From contig NZ_CP087968.1 in NCBI RefSeq assembly GCF_024703895.1, positions 2,480,001 through 2,544,000 of the forward strand: a stretch of DNA of 64,000 bases. Reading direction: 5' to 3'. This document shows, one piece after another, positions 1-10,407 of the stretch. The position numbers and the translations under genes were made by a program. Numbering within the stretch: position 1 is the stretch's first letter; each line of letters starts with the position of its first letter. The notes beneath the pieces were generated by a model. The model was given only the letters and a program-made list of their open reading frames with translations. It ran no database searches and was not told the origin of the DNA. The DNA is from Nocardioides sp. B-3 (GTDB taxonomy: Bacteria > Actinomycetota > Actinomycetes > Propionibacteriales > Nocardioidaceae).

Positions 1-1601
1 GTCCGAGTTCCTCGGTGTGATCGACCTCGTCGGCATGCGTGCCCTGACTCGGCGTGGCGAGACCACGATGGGTGAGGACTACGACGTCGAGGAGATCCCG
101 GCCGAGCTGGCCGAGCAGGCCGCGGAGTACCGCGAGAAGCTGCTCGAGACGCTGGCCGAGGCCGACGACGACATCATGGAGAAGTTCCTCGAGGAGGGTG
201 AGTTCACCGTCGAGGAGCTGGAGGCCGCGATCCGTCGCGCCACCCTCGCCGACAAGCTCAACCCGGTCCTGTGCGGCACCGCGTTCAAGAACAAGGGCGT
301 CCAGCCCCTGCTCGACGCCGTCGTGAAGTTCCTGCCCTCGCCGCTCGACATCGACGGCATCCGGGGTCACTCGGTCAAGGACGAGAACGAGGTCATCGTT
401 CGCCAGCCGTCCGACAGCGAGCCGTTCTCCGGCCTCGCCTACAAGATCGCGACCGACCCGCACCTCGGCAAGCTGATCTACGTCCGCGTCTACTCCGGCA
501 AGCTCGAAGCCGGCTCGACCGTGGTCAACTCGGTCAACGGCCGCAAGGAGCGAATCGGCAAGGTCTACCAGATGCACGCCAACAAGCGTGAGGAGATCGC
601 GTCGGTCGGCGCCGGCCAGATCGTGGCCGTCATGGGCCTCAAGGACACCAAGACCGGCCACACCCTGTGTGACCCGCAGAACCAGGTCGTCCTCGAGTCG
701 ATGACGTTCCCGGCCCCGGTGATCGAGGTCGCCATCGAGCCGAAGACGAAGTCCGACCAGGGAGAAGCTCGGCACCGCGATCCAGCGACTGTCCGACGAG
801 GACCCCACCTTCACGGTCAAGGCCGACGAAGAGACCGGTCAGACCATCATCGCCGGCATGGGCGAGCTCCACCTGGAGATCCTCGTCGACCGGATGAAGC
901 GCGAGTTCCGCGTCGAGGCCACCGTCGGCAAGCCGCAGGTCGCCTACCGCGAGACCATCCGCAACAAGGTCGAGAAGCACTCCTACACCCACAAGAAGCA
1001 GACCGGTGGTTCGGGTCAGTTCGCCAAGGTCGTCATCGACCTCGAGCCGAACATCGACCCGGAGACCGGCACCGGTGCGGGCTACGAGTTCGTCAACGCC
1101 GTCAGCGGCGGTCGCATCCCGAAGGAGTACATCCCCTCGGTCGACGCCGGTGGCCGGGACGCCATGGAGTTCGGCGTGCTCGCCGGCTACCCGATGGTGG
1201 ACGTGAAGTTCACGCTCACCGACGGTGCCTACCACGACGTCGACTCCTCGGAGCTCGCGTTCAAGATCGCCGGCAACCAGGCCTTCAAGGAGGCCGCTCG
1301 TCGCGCCAAGCCGGTCCTGCTCGAGCCGATGTTCGCGGTCGAGGTGACCACGCCGGAGAGCTTCCTCGGCACGGTCATCGGTGACATCAACTCGCGCCGC
1401 GGCCAGATCCAGCCCGGGAGGAGCGTCACGGCGACATGGTCGTCAACGCCCTTGTGCCGCTCTCCGAGATGTTCAGGGTACGTTGGCGACCTGAGGTCGA
1501 AGACCTCCGGTCAGGCGTCGTACTCGATGGAGTTCGACTCCTACGCCGAGGTTCCCACGAACATCGCCGAAGAGATCGTCAAGAAGGTCCGCGGCGAGTA
1601 G
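1..1601 (+). CDS. fusA: Elongation factor G, C-terminal three quarters
   Basis: EF-G is the cytosolic GTPase that drives translocation of tRNA and mRNA on the ribosome. The 5' end, with the P-loop, lies outside the window; reading starts at base 2 in the G domain. Visible are the end of the G domain, the domain II beta-barrel ([14 protein letters not shown]) and domains III-V, ending near [13 protein letters not shown]. Three frame breaks (about 762, 1417 and 1473) split it. The first reads GACCAGGGAG where the family needs Asp-Gln-Glu-Lys, so one G is extra at a CCAGG site. EF-G is essential and tuf follows after 84 bases, so I read the breaks as sequence errors, not decay. Identity is certain. 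Confidence 0.97.
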
Positions 1602-1685
1602 TCGCCCGGGCCGTCGACAGGCAGCCCAGCACGACCCGTTTCACCACCCACGAATTCAGTACAAACCCAACCGGGAGGAGCCCCA

Positions 1686-2878
1686 GTGGCTAAGGCGAAG
1701 TTCGAGCGGACCAAGCCGCACGTCAACATCGGCACCATCGGTCACATCGACCATGGCAAGACGACGTTGACCGCAGCAATCACCAAGGTGCTGCACGACG
1801 CGTACCCGACCCTCAACGAGGCGTCGGCGTTCGACCAGATCGACAAGGCGCCCGAAGAGCGTCAGCGCGGTATCACCATCTCGATCGCGCACGTCGAGTA
1901 CCAGACCGAGTCGCGCCACTACGCGCACGTCGACTGCCCCGGTCACGCTGACTACATCAAGAACATGATCACCGGTGCGGCCCAGATGGACGGCGCGATC
2001 CTCGTGGTTGCCGCCACCGACGGTCCCATGCCGCAGACGCGTGAGCACGTGCTGCTCGCCCGCCGGTCGGCGTGCCGGCCCCGGTCGTGGCGCTCAACAA
2101 GTGCGACATGGTCGACGACGAGGAGCTCATCGAGCTCGTCGAGATGGAGGTGCGCGAGCTCCTCTCCGAGTACGAGTTCGACGGCGACAACATCCCCGTC
2201 GTGCGCGTTGCTGCTCACCCCGCCCTGATGGGTGACGAGAAGTGGGGCCAGTCGGTCCTCGAGCTCATGGCCGCGGTGGACGAGTCCATCCCGACCCCGG
2301 CCCGAGAGACGGACAAGCCCTTCCTCATGCCCGTCGAGGACGTCTTCACGATCACCGGTCGTGGCACCGTCATCACCGGTCGCATCGAGCGCGGCATCGT
2401 CAAGGTCAACGAGGAGGTCGAGATCATCGGCATCCGAGACGTCGCCCAGAAGAGCACCGTCACCGGTGTCGAGATGTTCCGCAAGCTCCTCGACGAGGGC
2501 CAGGCTGGCGAGAACGTCGGTCTCCTGCTCCGTGGCACCAAGCGCGAGGACATCGAGCGCGGCATGGTCGTCATCAAGCCGGGCACCACCACGCCTCACA
2601 CCAACTTCGAGGCCAACGTCTACATCCTCAGCAAGGACGAGGGCGGCCGTCACACGCCGTTCTTCAACAACTACCGTCCCCAGTTCTACTTCCGTACGAC
2701 TGACGTGACCGGTGTTGTGACCCTGCCCGAGGGCACCGAGATGGTCATGCCGGGTGACAACACCGAGATGTCGGTCGAGCTCATCCAGCCCATCGCGATG
2801 GACGAGGGTCTGCGCTTCGCCATCCGCGAGGGTGGCCGCACGGTCGGCGCCGGCCGCGTCACCAAGATCACCAAGTGA
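1686..2878 (+). CDS. tuf: Elongation factor Tu
   Basis: EF-Tu delivers aminoacyl-tRNA to the ribosomal A site. The GTG start follows GGGAGGAG by a few bases. The G domain shows the P-loop [14 protein letters not shown] and NKCD; domains II and III follow to the usual ITK C-terminus. About 397 residues, normal length. One frame break lies at about 2063, where CCGG stands for the CCAGG of Arg-Gln-Val (LLARQVGVP). With fusA upstream it forms the tail of the str operon; a textbook terminator follows 15 bases after the stop. The stretch [12 protein letters not shown] is slightly unusual where many actinobacteria have VSGLKAL or similar. Function is not in doubt. Confidence 0.98.
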
Positions 2879-2893
2879 TCTAACGCTTCACAC

Positions 2894-2938
2894 CACGAGG
2901 CCCCACTCCTTCGGGAGTGGGGCCTCGTGCCATTTTTC
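2894..2938 (+). terminator. Rho-independent terminator of tuf
   Basis: A perfect 16-bp GC-rich stem (CACGAGGCCCCACTCC and its complement) closed by a TTCG tetraloop, followed by CCATTTTT. It ends the fusA-tuf transcript. Confidence 0.95.
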
Positions 2939-2976
2939 CTTGCCGCACACCCGTGCTCCGTCGCGTCCTTGGGCCA

Positions 2977-3020
2977 CAGTGCTGGATCGTCCCCCTCCTG
3001 CTGCCTAGGATCCAGCACTG
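2977..3020. terminator. 12-bp inverted repeat, likely terminator of the minus-strand phosphotransferase
   Basis: CAGTGCTGGATC at 2977-2988 and its exact complement at 3009-3020, with a 20-base C/T-rich spacer. It abuts the stop codon of the gene read from the right. There is no T tract, so termination is inferred from position and stem strength only. Confidence 0.5.
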
Positions 3021-3882
3021 TCAGGCAAGCACCCGCGCCAAGTGCTCCTCGAGCCGCGCAAGCTGGGCGTGATCGTCGAACATGGGCGGTCGGCCCGGAG
3101 GCGGCAGGAAGCCCACGATGTCCATGACCTCCCAGTAGGGCTCGGGCTCGACCCCCGTCACCCGCGTGTACGCCGATGCGGAACCGCTGCGCTGCGAAGG
3201 TGCCGTGCCGCAGAGCGAGGTTGGAGGAGCAGTGAGCCACGTCCAGCCGGGGCCGGCCCGGTGGACGTCTCGACCCAGTCGACGATCCCGGTGATCTCGT
3301 CGCCGGACCAGAGCAGGTTGTGCGGCCCGAAGTCACGGTGCAGGAAGGTCGGCTCGAACCCCGGCGCGTCGGACGCGAGGAGGTCGAAGGCGGCGCGCCA
3401 CACGTCCGGGCGCGCGGCCCATCGCGGAACGACCCACTTCGCCGGCCACGCCCGGGATTGGTAGGGACGCGCTGCGGGCGTGGCTTCGACCTCGTGGATC
3501 GCCGCCAGCAGTTCAGCGATCGAGGTCAGGGTGGTGTCATCACACCGGAACTCGTCGGGGGCGCCCGGCACCAGCGACATCAGATGGGTCGGGTGGCCGG
3601 TGGAAGCCCCCCGGCATCGAGCGCGATGCTCCGCGGTGCCGGGATCGCTGTCGAGGCGAGGGTGACCCGGGTGTCCGACTCTCGCGCCGCCAAGGACTGG
3701 CCATGCGTGCGCCAAGGCTCCTCGGTGATCAGTCTCAGCACGGAGGAACGACCTGAGCGACCGTGCAGCGCCAGCATTGCCGACGTCCGGCCGCCTTGGA
3801 GCGGGACCACCTCCGTGACGTCGTGGTCGAGGTGGGTTCGGGCCCAGTCGATCGCGGCGGCGTACACGCAGCGAAGTCTCAC
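3021..3882 (-). CDS. Aminoglycoside/choline phosphotransferase-family kinase
   Basis: A kinase-fold small-molecule phosphotransferase (APH family). The catalytic loop reads HRDFGPHNLLW and the metal site GIVDWVETSTGPAWLDVAH once frames are joined, matching the family HxDxxxxN and IDW motifs. The substrate cannot be told; family members act on aminoglycosides, choline, homoserine or macrolides. Three breaks (about 3171, 3236 and 3608) interrupt it. At 3236 the minus strand has GCCCCGG where Pro-Ala-Trp-Leu needs GCCTGG, a CCTGG-type error. The GTG start at 3882 lies 23 bases from the divergent trmB start. Length near 287 residues is normal. Confidence 0.8.
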
Positions 3883-3893
3883 ACGAGGGCTGA

Positions 3894-3908
3894 GAGAATG
3901 CGCGGGTG
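3894..3908 (+). promoter_or_regulatory. -10 element for leaderless trmB start
   Basis: GAGAAT is followed by exactly six bases and the GTG start of trmB, and no Shine-Dalgarno is present. The same -10 to start-codon distance recurs at other genes in this window. Confidence 0.4.
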
Positions 3909-4625
3909 AACGACGCCCGCCCCCCGCGCCCGCACCACAAGCTGACCGACGACGGTCGCCGGATGCAGGAGGTGCTGACCTACTCGCGACGCGGGAGCCG
4001 CTTCACGCCGCAGCAGGCCGAGGGCTGGGCAGCGCACCGGGCCGACTGGGTGATCCCGGACGGCGCGGTCGACAAGCCCGACTTCGACCTGATGAGCTGG
4101 TGGGGTCGCGAGGCGCCGCTGATCGTGGAGATCGGCTCCGGCATCGGCGAAGCCACGGCAGCGCTCGCAGCGAGCAGGCCCGAGGCCAACATCCTCGGGT
4201 TCGAGGTCTGGGTCCCGGGCATCGCCGACTCGCTGTGGCGGGTTGCCGAGGCGGGAGCCGACAACGTGCGGTTCCTCGGTGTCGATGCGGTGTGGTCGCT
4301 GGAGCACCCGGTCGCGCCGGACAGCCCGGCCGAGCTGTGGACGTTCTTCCCCGACCCGTGGCACAAGAAGAAGCACAACAAGCGCCGCCTCGTCACGCCG
4401 ACAAACGCGGCGATGATGGCGCGCCGGCTCAAGCCCGGCGGGGTCTGGCGGCTGGCGACCGACTGGGCCGACTACGCCCAGCAGATGATCGAGGTCCTCG
4501 ACGCCGAGCCGCTGCTGGACGGCGGTCGCGTCGAGCGCTGGGCCGATCGCCCGGTCACCCGCTTCGAGCGCAAGGGCCTCGAGAAGCACCGCGACATCAC
4601 CGACCCGGCCTACACCCGGCGATGA
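3906..4625 (+). CDS. trmB: tRNA (guanine-N7-)-methyltransferase
   Basis: Makes 7-methylguanosine at position 46 of the tRNA variable loop using SAM. The 239-residue protein has the SAM-binding EIGSGIGEAT near residue 77 and the family signature FFPDPWHKKKHNKRR near residue 143. The Asp of the FPDPW motif and the following basic cluster are typical TrmB substrate-contact features. It is intact in one frame. The GTG start was chosen because a -10-like GAGAAT stands six bases before it. Its last codons overlap the MFS start by four bases (ATGA), so the two are co-transcribed. Confidence 0.93.
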   Translation: MNDARPPRPHHKLTDDGRRMQEVLTYSRRGSRFTPQQAEGWAAHRADWVIPDGAVDKPDFDLMSWWGREAPLIVEIGSGIGEATAALAASRPEANILGFEVWVPGIADSLWRVAEAGADNVRFLGVDAVWSLEHPVAPDSPAELWTFFPDPWHKKKHNKRRLVTPTNAAMMARRLKPGGVWRLATDWADYAQQMIEVLDAEPLLDGGRVERWADRPVTRFERKGLEKHRDITDPAYTRR

Positions 4626-5905
4626 CGGCCACCGAGCAGCAGACACCCGCCACAAGTCGCCGCATCCACCCCGCGTGGTGGGTCGCGGCCGTCACCATGG
4701 CGGCTCTGATGGCGGCGGCCGGCTTCCGCTCGTCGACCGGCGCGCTACTGGTCCCGCTCGAGAAGGACTTCGGCTGGTCGCGCTCCACGACGAGCGGCGC
4801 GGTCAGCCTCAACCTGATCATCTACGGCCTCACCGCCCCCTTCGCCGCCGCCCTGATGGAGCGCTTCGGCATCCGCCGCGTGGTGGCAGCGTCCCTGACC
4901 CCGGTCGCCGCGGGCAGCGGCTTGACGCTGGTGATGACCAGCCCGTGGCAGCTGTGGTTGTTGTGGGGCTTCGCGATCGGCATCGGCACCGGGTCGCTCG
5001 CACTGGTCTTCGGCGCGGTCGTCGCCAATCGCTGGTTCGTGAAGAACCGCGGCGTCGTGATCGGGGTCTTCTCGGCGGCCAGCTCGACCGGCCAGCTGAT
5101 CTTCCTGCCCGCCATCGCCAACCTCGCCGAGGGTCCCGGCTGGCGCTGGGCCGCCGCGGTCACGACCGTGTTCGCGGCGCTGCTCGTGCCCTTCGTCTGG
5201 TGGTTGCTGCGCGACCACCCGAGCGACATCGGCACGACGGCGTACGGCGCGAGCGAACCGCTGCCTCGTCCGGCACCGCCGACCCGCAGTGCCGCCCGGG
5301 TCGCCATCGGCGCGTTGCGGGAGAACACCCGCAGCCGCACGTTCTGGATCCTCTTCGGCACGTTCTGGATCTGCGGCTGGTCGACCAACGGCCTGATCGG
5401 CACGCACTTCATCCCGGCCGCGCACGACCACGGGATGCCCGCGTCGACCAGCGCCGGCCTGCTCGCGCTCATCGGGATCTTCGACATCATCGGCACCGTC
5501 GCCAGCGGCTGGCTCACCGACCGGGTGGACAGCCGCTACCTGCTCTGCGGCTACTACTTCTTCCGCGGGCTCTCGCTGCTCGGCGTGCCCTACCTCCTCG
5601 GCCCGCACGTGCACCCGAGCCTGTTCCTCTTCATCCTCTTCTACGGCCTCGACTGGGTGGCCACCGTCCCGCCGACGGTCGCGCTCTGTCGCCAGCACTT
5701 CGGGATCGAGAAGGCGAGCGTCGTCTTCGGCTGGGTGTTCGCCGCCCACATGGTCGGCGCCGGCGTCGCGGCGAGCTTCGCCGGCTGGATCCGCGAGTGG
5801 CGTGGTGACTACTTCGGGGCGTGGCTGACCGCCGGCGCGCTGTGCCTGCTGGGCGCCGTGGCCTGTCTGATGATCCCGAAGCGCCCGGTCACCGAGGTCG
5901 GGTGA
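4622..5905 (+). CDS. MFS transporter, monocarboxylate/oxalate-formate type
   Basis: Twelve-helix secondary transporter of 427 residues, intact. Hydrophobic segments start near residue 19 and run to the end, with a long central loop near residues 205-225 (PLPRPAPPTRS). The opening, with GAL(L)VPLEKDFGWSRSTTSGAVSLN, is typical of the OFA/monocarboxylate-like MFS branch, whose members carry small organic acids. I cannot name the substrate. Translationally coupled to trmB through a 4-base overlap. Its 3' end overlaps the convergent 5889-6275 gene by 17 bases. Confidence 0.85.
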   Translation: MTATEQQTPATSRRIHPAWWVAAVTMAALMAAAGFRSSTGALLVPLEKDFGWSRSTTSGAVSLNLIIYGLTAPFAAALMERFGIRRVVAASLTPVAAGSGLTLVMTSPWQLWLLWGFAIGIGTGSLALVFGAVVANRWFVKNRGVVIGVFSAASSTGQLIFLPAIANLAEGPGWRWAAAVTTVFAALLVPFVWWLLRDHPSDIGTTAYGASEPLPRPAPPTRSAARVAIGALRENTRSRTFWILFGTFWICGWSTNGLIGTHFIPAAHDHGMPASTSAGLLALIGIFDIIGTVASGWLTDRVDSRYLLCGYYFFRGLSLLGVPYLLGPHVHPSLFLFILFYGLDWVATVPPTVALCRQHFGIEKASVVFGWVFAAHMVGAGVAASFAGWIREWRGDYFGAWLTAGALCLLGAVACLMIPKRPVTEVG

Positions 5906-6275
5906 ACCTCAACCCGGCATCCTCGAGCAGCGCCTCGACGCGCAAGCGCTCGGCCTCGCGGTCGGTGCCGAGCGGCAGCTCGGACAAGGTGTCCGGCAGG
6001 CCGAGGGCCGGGCATGCCCGGGCCAGCGCGTCGTCGTACGCCGCAAGCGTGGCCACGCGACGGACGTGGCTCGTGCCGGGTGGGGACGAGAGGGTCGCCT
6101 CGCGCAGGCGCGTCAGGTCGGCGGCGATCTGCTCGATCGGGGGGCCCGCGGGCTCGGTCGGCGGCGGCAGGTGCCGGCGGACGAAGATCCCGGCGGCCGA
6201 GCCGTAGAACACCACCCACAGCACGAGGGCGAGCATGGCGGTGATCGCCACGACGCCGAGCACCCCGGTCAGCAT
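5889..6275 (-). CDS. Small protein with one N-terminal membrane helix
   Basis: 128 residues. Residues 4-28 (VLGVVAITAMLALVLWVVFYGSA in part) form one transmembrane helix, followed by a charged cytoplasmic domain rich in Arg and Leu with heptad-like spacing. I do not recognise the family. It ends with a 17-base overlap with the MFS gene on the other strand and starts five bases beyond the end of the RDD gene (stop at 6282-6280), so it is probably the second gene of an RDD operon. The frame is intact and the codon use resembles its neighbours. Confidence 0.65.
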   Translation of the reverse strand: MLTGVLGVVAITAMLALVLWVVFYGSAAGIFVRRHLPPPTEPAGPPIEQIAADLTRLREATLSSPPGTSHVRRVATLAAYDDALARACPALGLPDTLSELPLGTDREAERLRVEALLEDAGLRFTRPR

Positions 6276-6279
6276 GGGC

Positions 6280-7094
6280 TCAGCGCTTGCCGACGAGGCG
6301 GGCGCGCATCGCGGCCTCACGCGCGAGCCGGGCACCGTCTCGTTCGCGGCGGGCAGCGATCACCGCTGCCGGAAGTCGTGCGGTGTGGTGCCGGGGGGCG
6401 GCGGTGGTGCGACGTGGGCCGCAACGTCGGCCGCGAGGTTGGACCCGAGCTCGTGGCGCACCGCCGGGTCGAGCGTGGCGGCGCGACCGAGGAACTGGCG
6501 CACCGCGAGGGCCGGGCCCGTCGGCAGCGCGGCCATGTCGGCGTTGCGGCGCCCACGCCGCGAGGTGCGGGGGAGGAGCGCGGGCGGGGGGAGCTGGAGC
6601 CGGACGCGTTCGCGGACGACGTAGGTGCCGGCGGCGTGGTCGCCGAGGCGCTTGCCCTTCGAGGAGAGCAGCGCGGAGAAGAAAGCAGGGGCGCCGGTGA
6701 AGGCGTAGATCTCCACGAAGCCGATCAGCGATCGCACGAACGCGTGCTGGAACGAGATCGGGCCGGCGTCGTCGCGCACCGTGCGGAGGCCACAGGCGAG
6801 CTTGCCGAGCGAGCGGCCGCGGCTGAGGGTCTCGATCGTGGTCGGGATGACGAGGAAGACGGTGATCATGGTGCCGACCGGGGCGACGTGTGCGAGCGCG
6901 CCGTCGGTCTGCAGGACCGCGATGCCGAAGAGCAGGATGATCACGATCAGCAACCCCACCGTGACGATGATGTCGATCAGGCCGCTGGCGATGCGCGAGC
7001 CGAGGCTGGCCGGCGGCAGGTCGAGCGCCACTGCCTCGCCGGTGACGTGGTCGTCGGCGGTCAGGCTGGCGAAGGCGGGGCCGGAGGAGGACAT
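6280..7094 (-). CDS. RDD-family membrane protein
   Basis: The RDD domain starts near residue 30: LGSRIASGLIDIIV holds the R..D pattern, then two helices, RGRSLGKLACGLRTV and FVRSLIGFVEI with the second conserved Arg. RDD proteins are membrane proteins of mostly unknown role; some act in Na+/H+ exchange. A long Pro/Arg-rich cytoplasmic tail follows. The end is broken at about 6371, where CCGG replaces CCTGG (Phe-Leu-Ala-Ala). Restoring it extends the tail by about 31 residues to the stop at 6280, which I use here. Start ATG 7094 is preferred over 7106 because TATGCT lies seven bases upstream. Confidence 0.75.
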
Positions 7095-7102
7095 CGTCGC
7101 CA

Positions 7103-7117
7103 GCATAGGCTGGCCGC
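7103..7117. promoter_or_regulatory. Overlapping divergent -10 elements
   Basis: Forward TAGGCT (7106-7111) stands six bases before GTG 7118. On the reverse strand TATGCT (7108-7103) stands eight bases before ATG 7094. The two -10 boxes overlap, so polymerase could probably serve only one gene at a time. Both transcripts would be leaderless. Confidence 0.45.
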
Positions 7118-8116
7118 GTGGACCTCGACGCTTACGTGCTGGCGCAGCGCAGCCAGTGGGTGCGCCTCGAGGAGCTCACCTCGCAGCGACGGCTCGACGG
7201 GGCGGAGACCGATGAGCTGGTCGATCTCTACCAGCGCGTGGCGACCCATCTGTCGGTGGTGCGGACCTCCGCCCCGGACGCCGCGCTGATCGCCTACCTG
7301 TCGTCGATCCCGGCCCGTGCCCGGCTGCGCACCGTCGGCACCCGCGCCACCACGTGGCGCGGCGTGGGCGCCTTCTTCACCGACCGGTTCCCGGCCGCGC
7401 TCTACCGGTTGCGCTGGTGGTGGCTGGGCACCCCCGGCGGCCAACGTCGTGGTCACCGTCGTGATGATCTGGTGGCTGCTCCAGCACCCGGCGGTGGAGC
7501 AGAGCCTGATGTCCCCCGGAGGAGATCGACCAGCTCGTCCGGCACGACTTCGAGAACTACTACAGCGAATACGCGGCGTCGCACTTCGCCGCCCGTGTGT
7601 GGATCAACAACGCCCGGGTCGCGGCCCTCTGCCTCGCACTCGGCGTGCTCGGTGCGCCGGTCATCTACCTGCTGTTCAACAACGTCGCCAACCTCGCGAT
7701 CATCGCCTCGATCATGATCCGCCACGACCACGCCGGCCACTTCTGGGGACTGATCAGCCCGCACGGGCTGCTCGAGCTGACCGCCGTGTTCGTCGCCGGG
7801 GGAGTGGGACTGAGGCTGTTCTGGTCGTGGATCGCCCCGGGGTGACCTGACCCGTGGGCAGTCGATGGCGCGCGAGGGCCGGACCGCCGGGACCGTGGCG
7901 CTCGGGTTGGTCGTGGTGCTGTTCATCAGCGGCATCATCGAGGCCTTCGTGACCCCGTCGGGCCTGCCGACCGAAGCGCGGGTCGGGATCGGCGTCGTCG
8001 CCGAGCTCGCGTTCTTCGCCTACGTCTTCGTGGTCGGCCGCAGCGCGGTCGCGCGCGGCCACACCGGCGACATCGACGCGGCACTGCTCGAGGACCGGGT
8101 CGCCACGCAGGCTTGA
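7118..8116 (+). CDS. Stage II sporulation protein M-like integral membrane protein
   Basis: About 330 residues after joining three breaks. The soluble N-terminus (LDAYVLAQRSQWVRLEELTS) is followed by several hydrophobic segments and the conserved RVWINNARVA...FNN..N pattern near the middle, as in SpoIIM/DUF95 proteins. Actinobacterial members do not serve sporulation and often sit, as here, next to RDD genes. All three breaks (7429, 7511, 7838) fit CCTGG miscalls: CCCCGG, CCCCGG and CCGGGG respectively. Restoring them gives Thr-Leu-Ala-Ala, Ser-Leu-Glu-Glu and Ala-Pro-Gly-Asp. The start is the GTG with TAGGCT six bases upstream. Confidence 0.75.
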
Positions 8117-8149
8117 CCTCAAGTGAACTTGACGTTGTTGGCTCGTCCC

Positions 8150-9109
8150 ATGAGAGCAATCACGCATGACACGTTCGGCGGCCCGGAGGTCCTGAGACTC
8201 GAGGAGTACGCCGATCCGCAACCCGGCCCCGGCCAGTGCGCATCCGCGTCGCGGCCAGCGGCGTCCACCTGCTCGACACCAGCATCCGCAGCGGCACCGG
8301 ATTCGGCATGGGGCCGGCGCCTGAGCTGCCGATGATCCCCGGGCGGGAGGTGGCCGGCGTGGTCGAGGCGGTGGGATCGGGCGCCGAGGAATGGCTGCAC
8401 CGTGACGTCGTGGTCCACCTCGGCCCGGCCGGTCGGGGGTGGATATGCCAGCAAGGTCCCGGCAGACGCTGAGCGGCTCCACGAGCTGCCGCTCGGCCCG
8501 GACCCCGGCGTCGCGGTCGCGGCGATCGGCACCGGACGCACCGCGGTCGGCCTGCTCGACCAGATCCGTCTCGGTCGGGAGGACAGGGTCATCGTCACGT
8601 CGGCGGCTGGCGGGCTGGGAGTCCTGCTCCTCCGGGAGCTGCGAGCGGTCGGAGCCACGAGCGTCGGCCTCGCCGGAGGGTCCGCCAAGGTCCGGGCCGC
8701 GCGCGAAGCGGGGCCACGCACGCGCTCGACTACCTCGATCCTGCCCGGCCCGAAGCGGTGCGAGACGCCCCCGGGCTCGGCGACGGTGCTGCTCGACGGC
8801 GTCGGAGGCGAGGTCGCGGAGACTGCGGCGAGGCTGCTCGTGCCCGGGGGCCGGGTGCTGTCCTTCGGCTGGTCCTCCGGACGCCGGGCCACTGGCCGGG
8901 ACCACGTCGTGGTCGACGTGCCACTGGGGCCGAAGCTCCTCTCCCGGCCGGGCGGGCCGCGCTCCCTCGAGGAGGACGCGCTGGCCGCCGCCGCGGACGG
9001 GACCCGTGTCCCGGTCGTGGGCTCGCGCTACCCGTTGGAAGACGCTGCCCTCGCGCACCGCGACCTCGAGCAGCGACGAACCGTCGGCAAGGTAGTGCTC
9101 GAGCCCTGA
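8150..9109 (+). CDS. NADPH:quinone oxidoreductase-like zinc-free alcohol dehydrogenase
   Basis: Medium-chain dehydrogenase/reductase, about 320 residues, without structural zinc cysteines. N-terminal catalytic domain: MRAITHDTFGGPEVLRL, then PGREVAGVVEAVG. Rossmann domain: VIVTSAAGGLGVLLLREL with the AAGGLG nucleotide loop. The C-terminus AHRDLEQRRTVGKVVLEP is classic for the QOR family. Likely reduces quinones or enals with NADPH. Broken at about 8236 (CCAG for CCAGG), 8428, 8713 and 8780. Preceded by the SpoIIM-like gene with 33 bases between. Converges with the DUF58 gene, whose stop lies four bases away. Confidence 0.8.
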
Positions 9110-9112
9110 CCC

Positions 9113-10405
9113 CTACAACAGACCCCGCGCCTTCAGCGTGAGGTAGTGGTCCGCCAGCGCCGGCGGGAGACGTTCGGCGTCGGCATCCACCACGTCGACG
9201 CCCAGCGCCGTCAGGATCTCGCTGGCACGGCGGCGCTGCTGCAGGACGTGCGCGGCCGCGGCCGCGGAGTAGACGTCGGAGAGGGAGTCGCGCTGCTCGC
9301 GCAACGCCCCCAGCGCGGGATCCTGCACGGACGCGACGACGACGCGGTGGTGCTTGAGCAGCGCGGGCAGTACCGGCAGCAGGCTCTCGATCACCGACGC
9401 GGGTTCCGAGCGGAGTGAGCAGGACGACGAGGGCGCGCTGGCGCCCGAGGTGGTTGACGGCACCCGCCAGACCCGCCCAGTCGGCCTCGGCGATGACGGG
9501 CTCGAGGTCGGCCATCGTGTCCTGCAACGTGGCCACGATGTCGCGCGCACCGGCCGCGCGGACCCGGGCGCGGACGGTGCGGTCGCCGGCCGGGAAGTCG
9601 ATCCGGTCGCCCGCCCGTGCCGCCGGGGCGGCCAGCAGGAGCGCGGCATCCATCGCGGAGTCGAGCCGGGGCACGTCGCCGATCCGGGCGGCCGAGACCC
9701 GCGACGTGTCGAGCACGATCACGACGCGGCGGTCGCGCTCGGGTTGCCAGTGCGCACCACGACGTTGCGGTTGCGGGCACTGGCTCGCCAGTCGATGGAG
9801 CGTACGTCGTCGCCGCGGACGTATTCGCGCAGCGAGTCGAACTCCGTGCCGGCGCCGCGGATGCGCACCGCGGAACGGCCGTCGAGCTCACGCAGCCCGG
9901 CCAGCCGCGACGGCAGGTGCTTGCGCGACTCGAACGGTGGCAGCGACCGGACGGTGCCCGGCACCTCGATCGTGGACTGACGTGCGGCCAGTCCGAGAGG
10001 ACCGGGGATGCGCACGGTCACACCGACCGCGCGGAGGTCGCCGCGCCGGCGCGGGCACAGGCCGGTGCTCAACGTGGTCACCTCCCCGGCCGAGAGCCGG
10101 ACGTGGTGACGGTTGCCGCTCGCGCCCGCGGTGGGCTGCCGGGCGTCGCGGACCAGCGCCCGGACGGTTCGCTTGCCGGGGTTGAGGATCGTGACGCGCG
10201 AGAGTGCGGCGTACCCGAGCCGGACGGACCCGACCTCGGCCCGCCGGACCTCCGGGGTGGACGGACGGACGGCCAGCCACCAGTCGAGGACTGTCACCAG
10301 CGCGACCAGCAGCAGCCAGCCCCACACCGTGCCCATGGCAGGGCGCAGCACGACGGGCACCAGCCCGAGGGCGAGCAGCAGCGGGACGCGTCCGGTGATG
10401 GTCAT
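9113..10405 (-). CDS. DUF58 / von Willebrand-like protein, first copy
   Basis: DUF58 proteins pair with MoxR ATPases and are thought to help assemble or activate partner complexes at the membrane. Two N-terminal helices (VPLLLALGLVPVVL and WGWLLLVALVTVL) are followed by a beta-rich domain. The hallmark LREYVRGDDVRSIDWRASARNRNVVVRTW sits near residue 200. A vWA-like half follows, with VIVLDTSR as metal-site start. Breaks occur at 9747 (CTGG for CCTGG, Arg-Thr-Trp-Gln) and 9411. It is the last gene of a five-gene minus-strand operon and lies two bases after the MoxR stop. Confidence 0.85.
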
Positions 10406-10407
10406 CG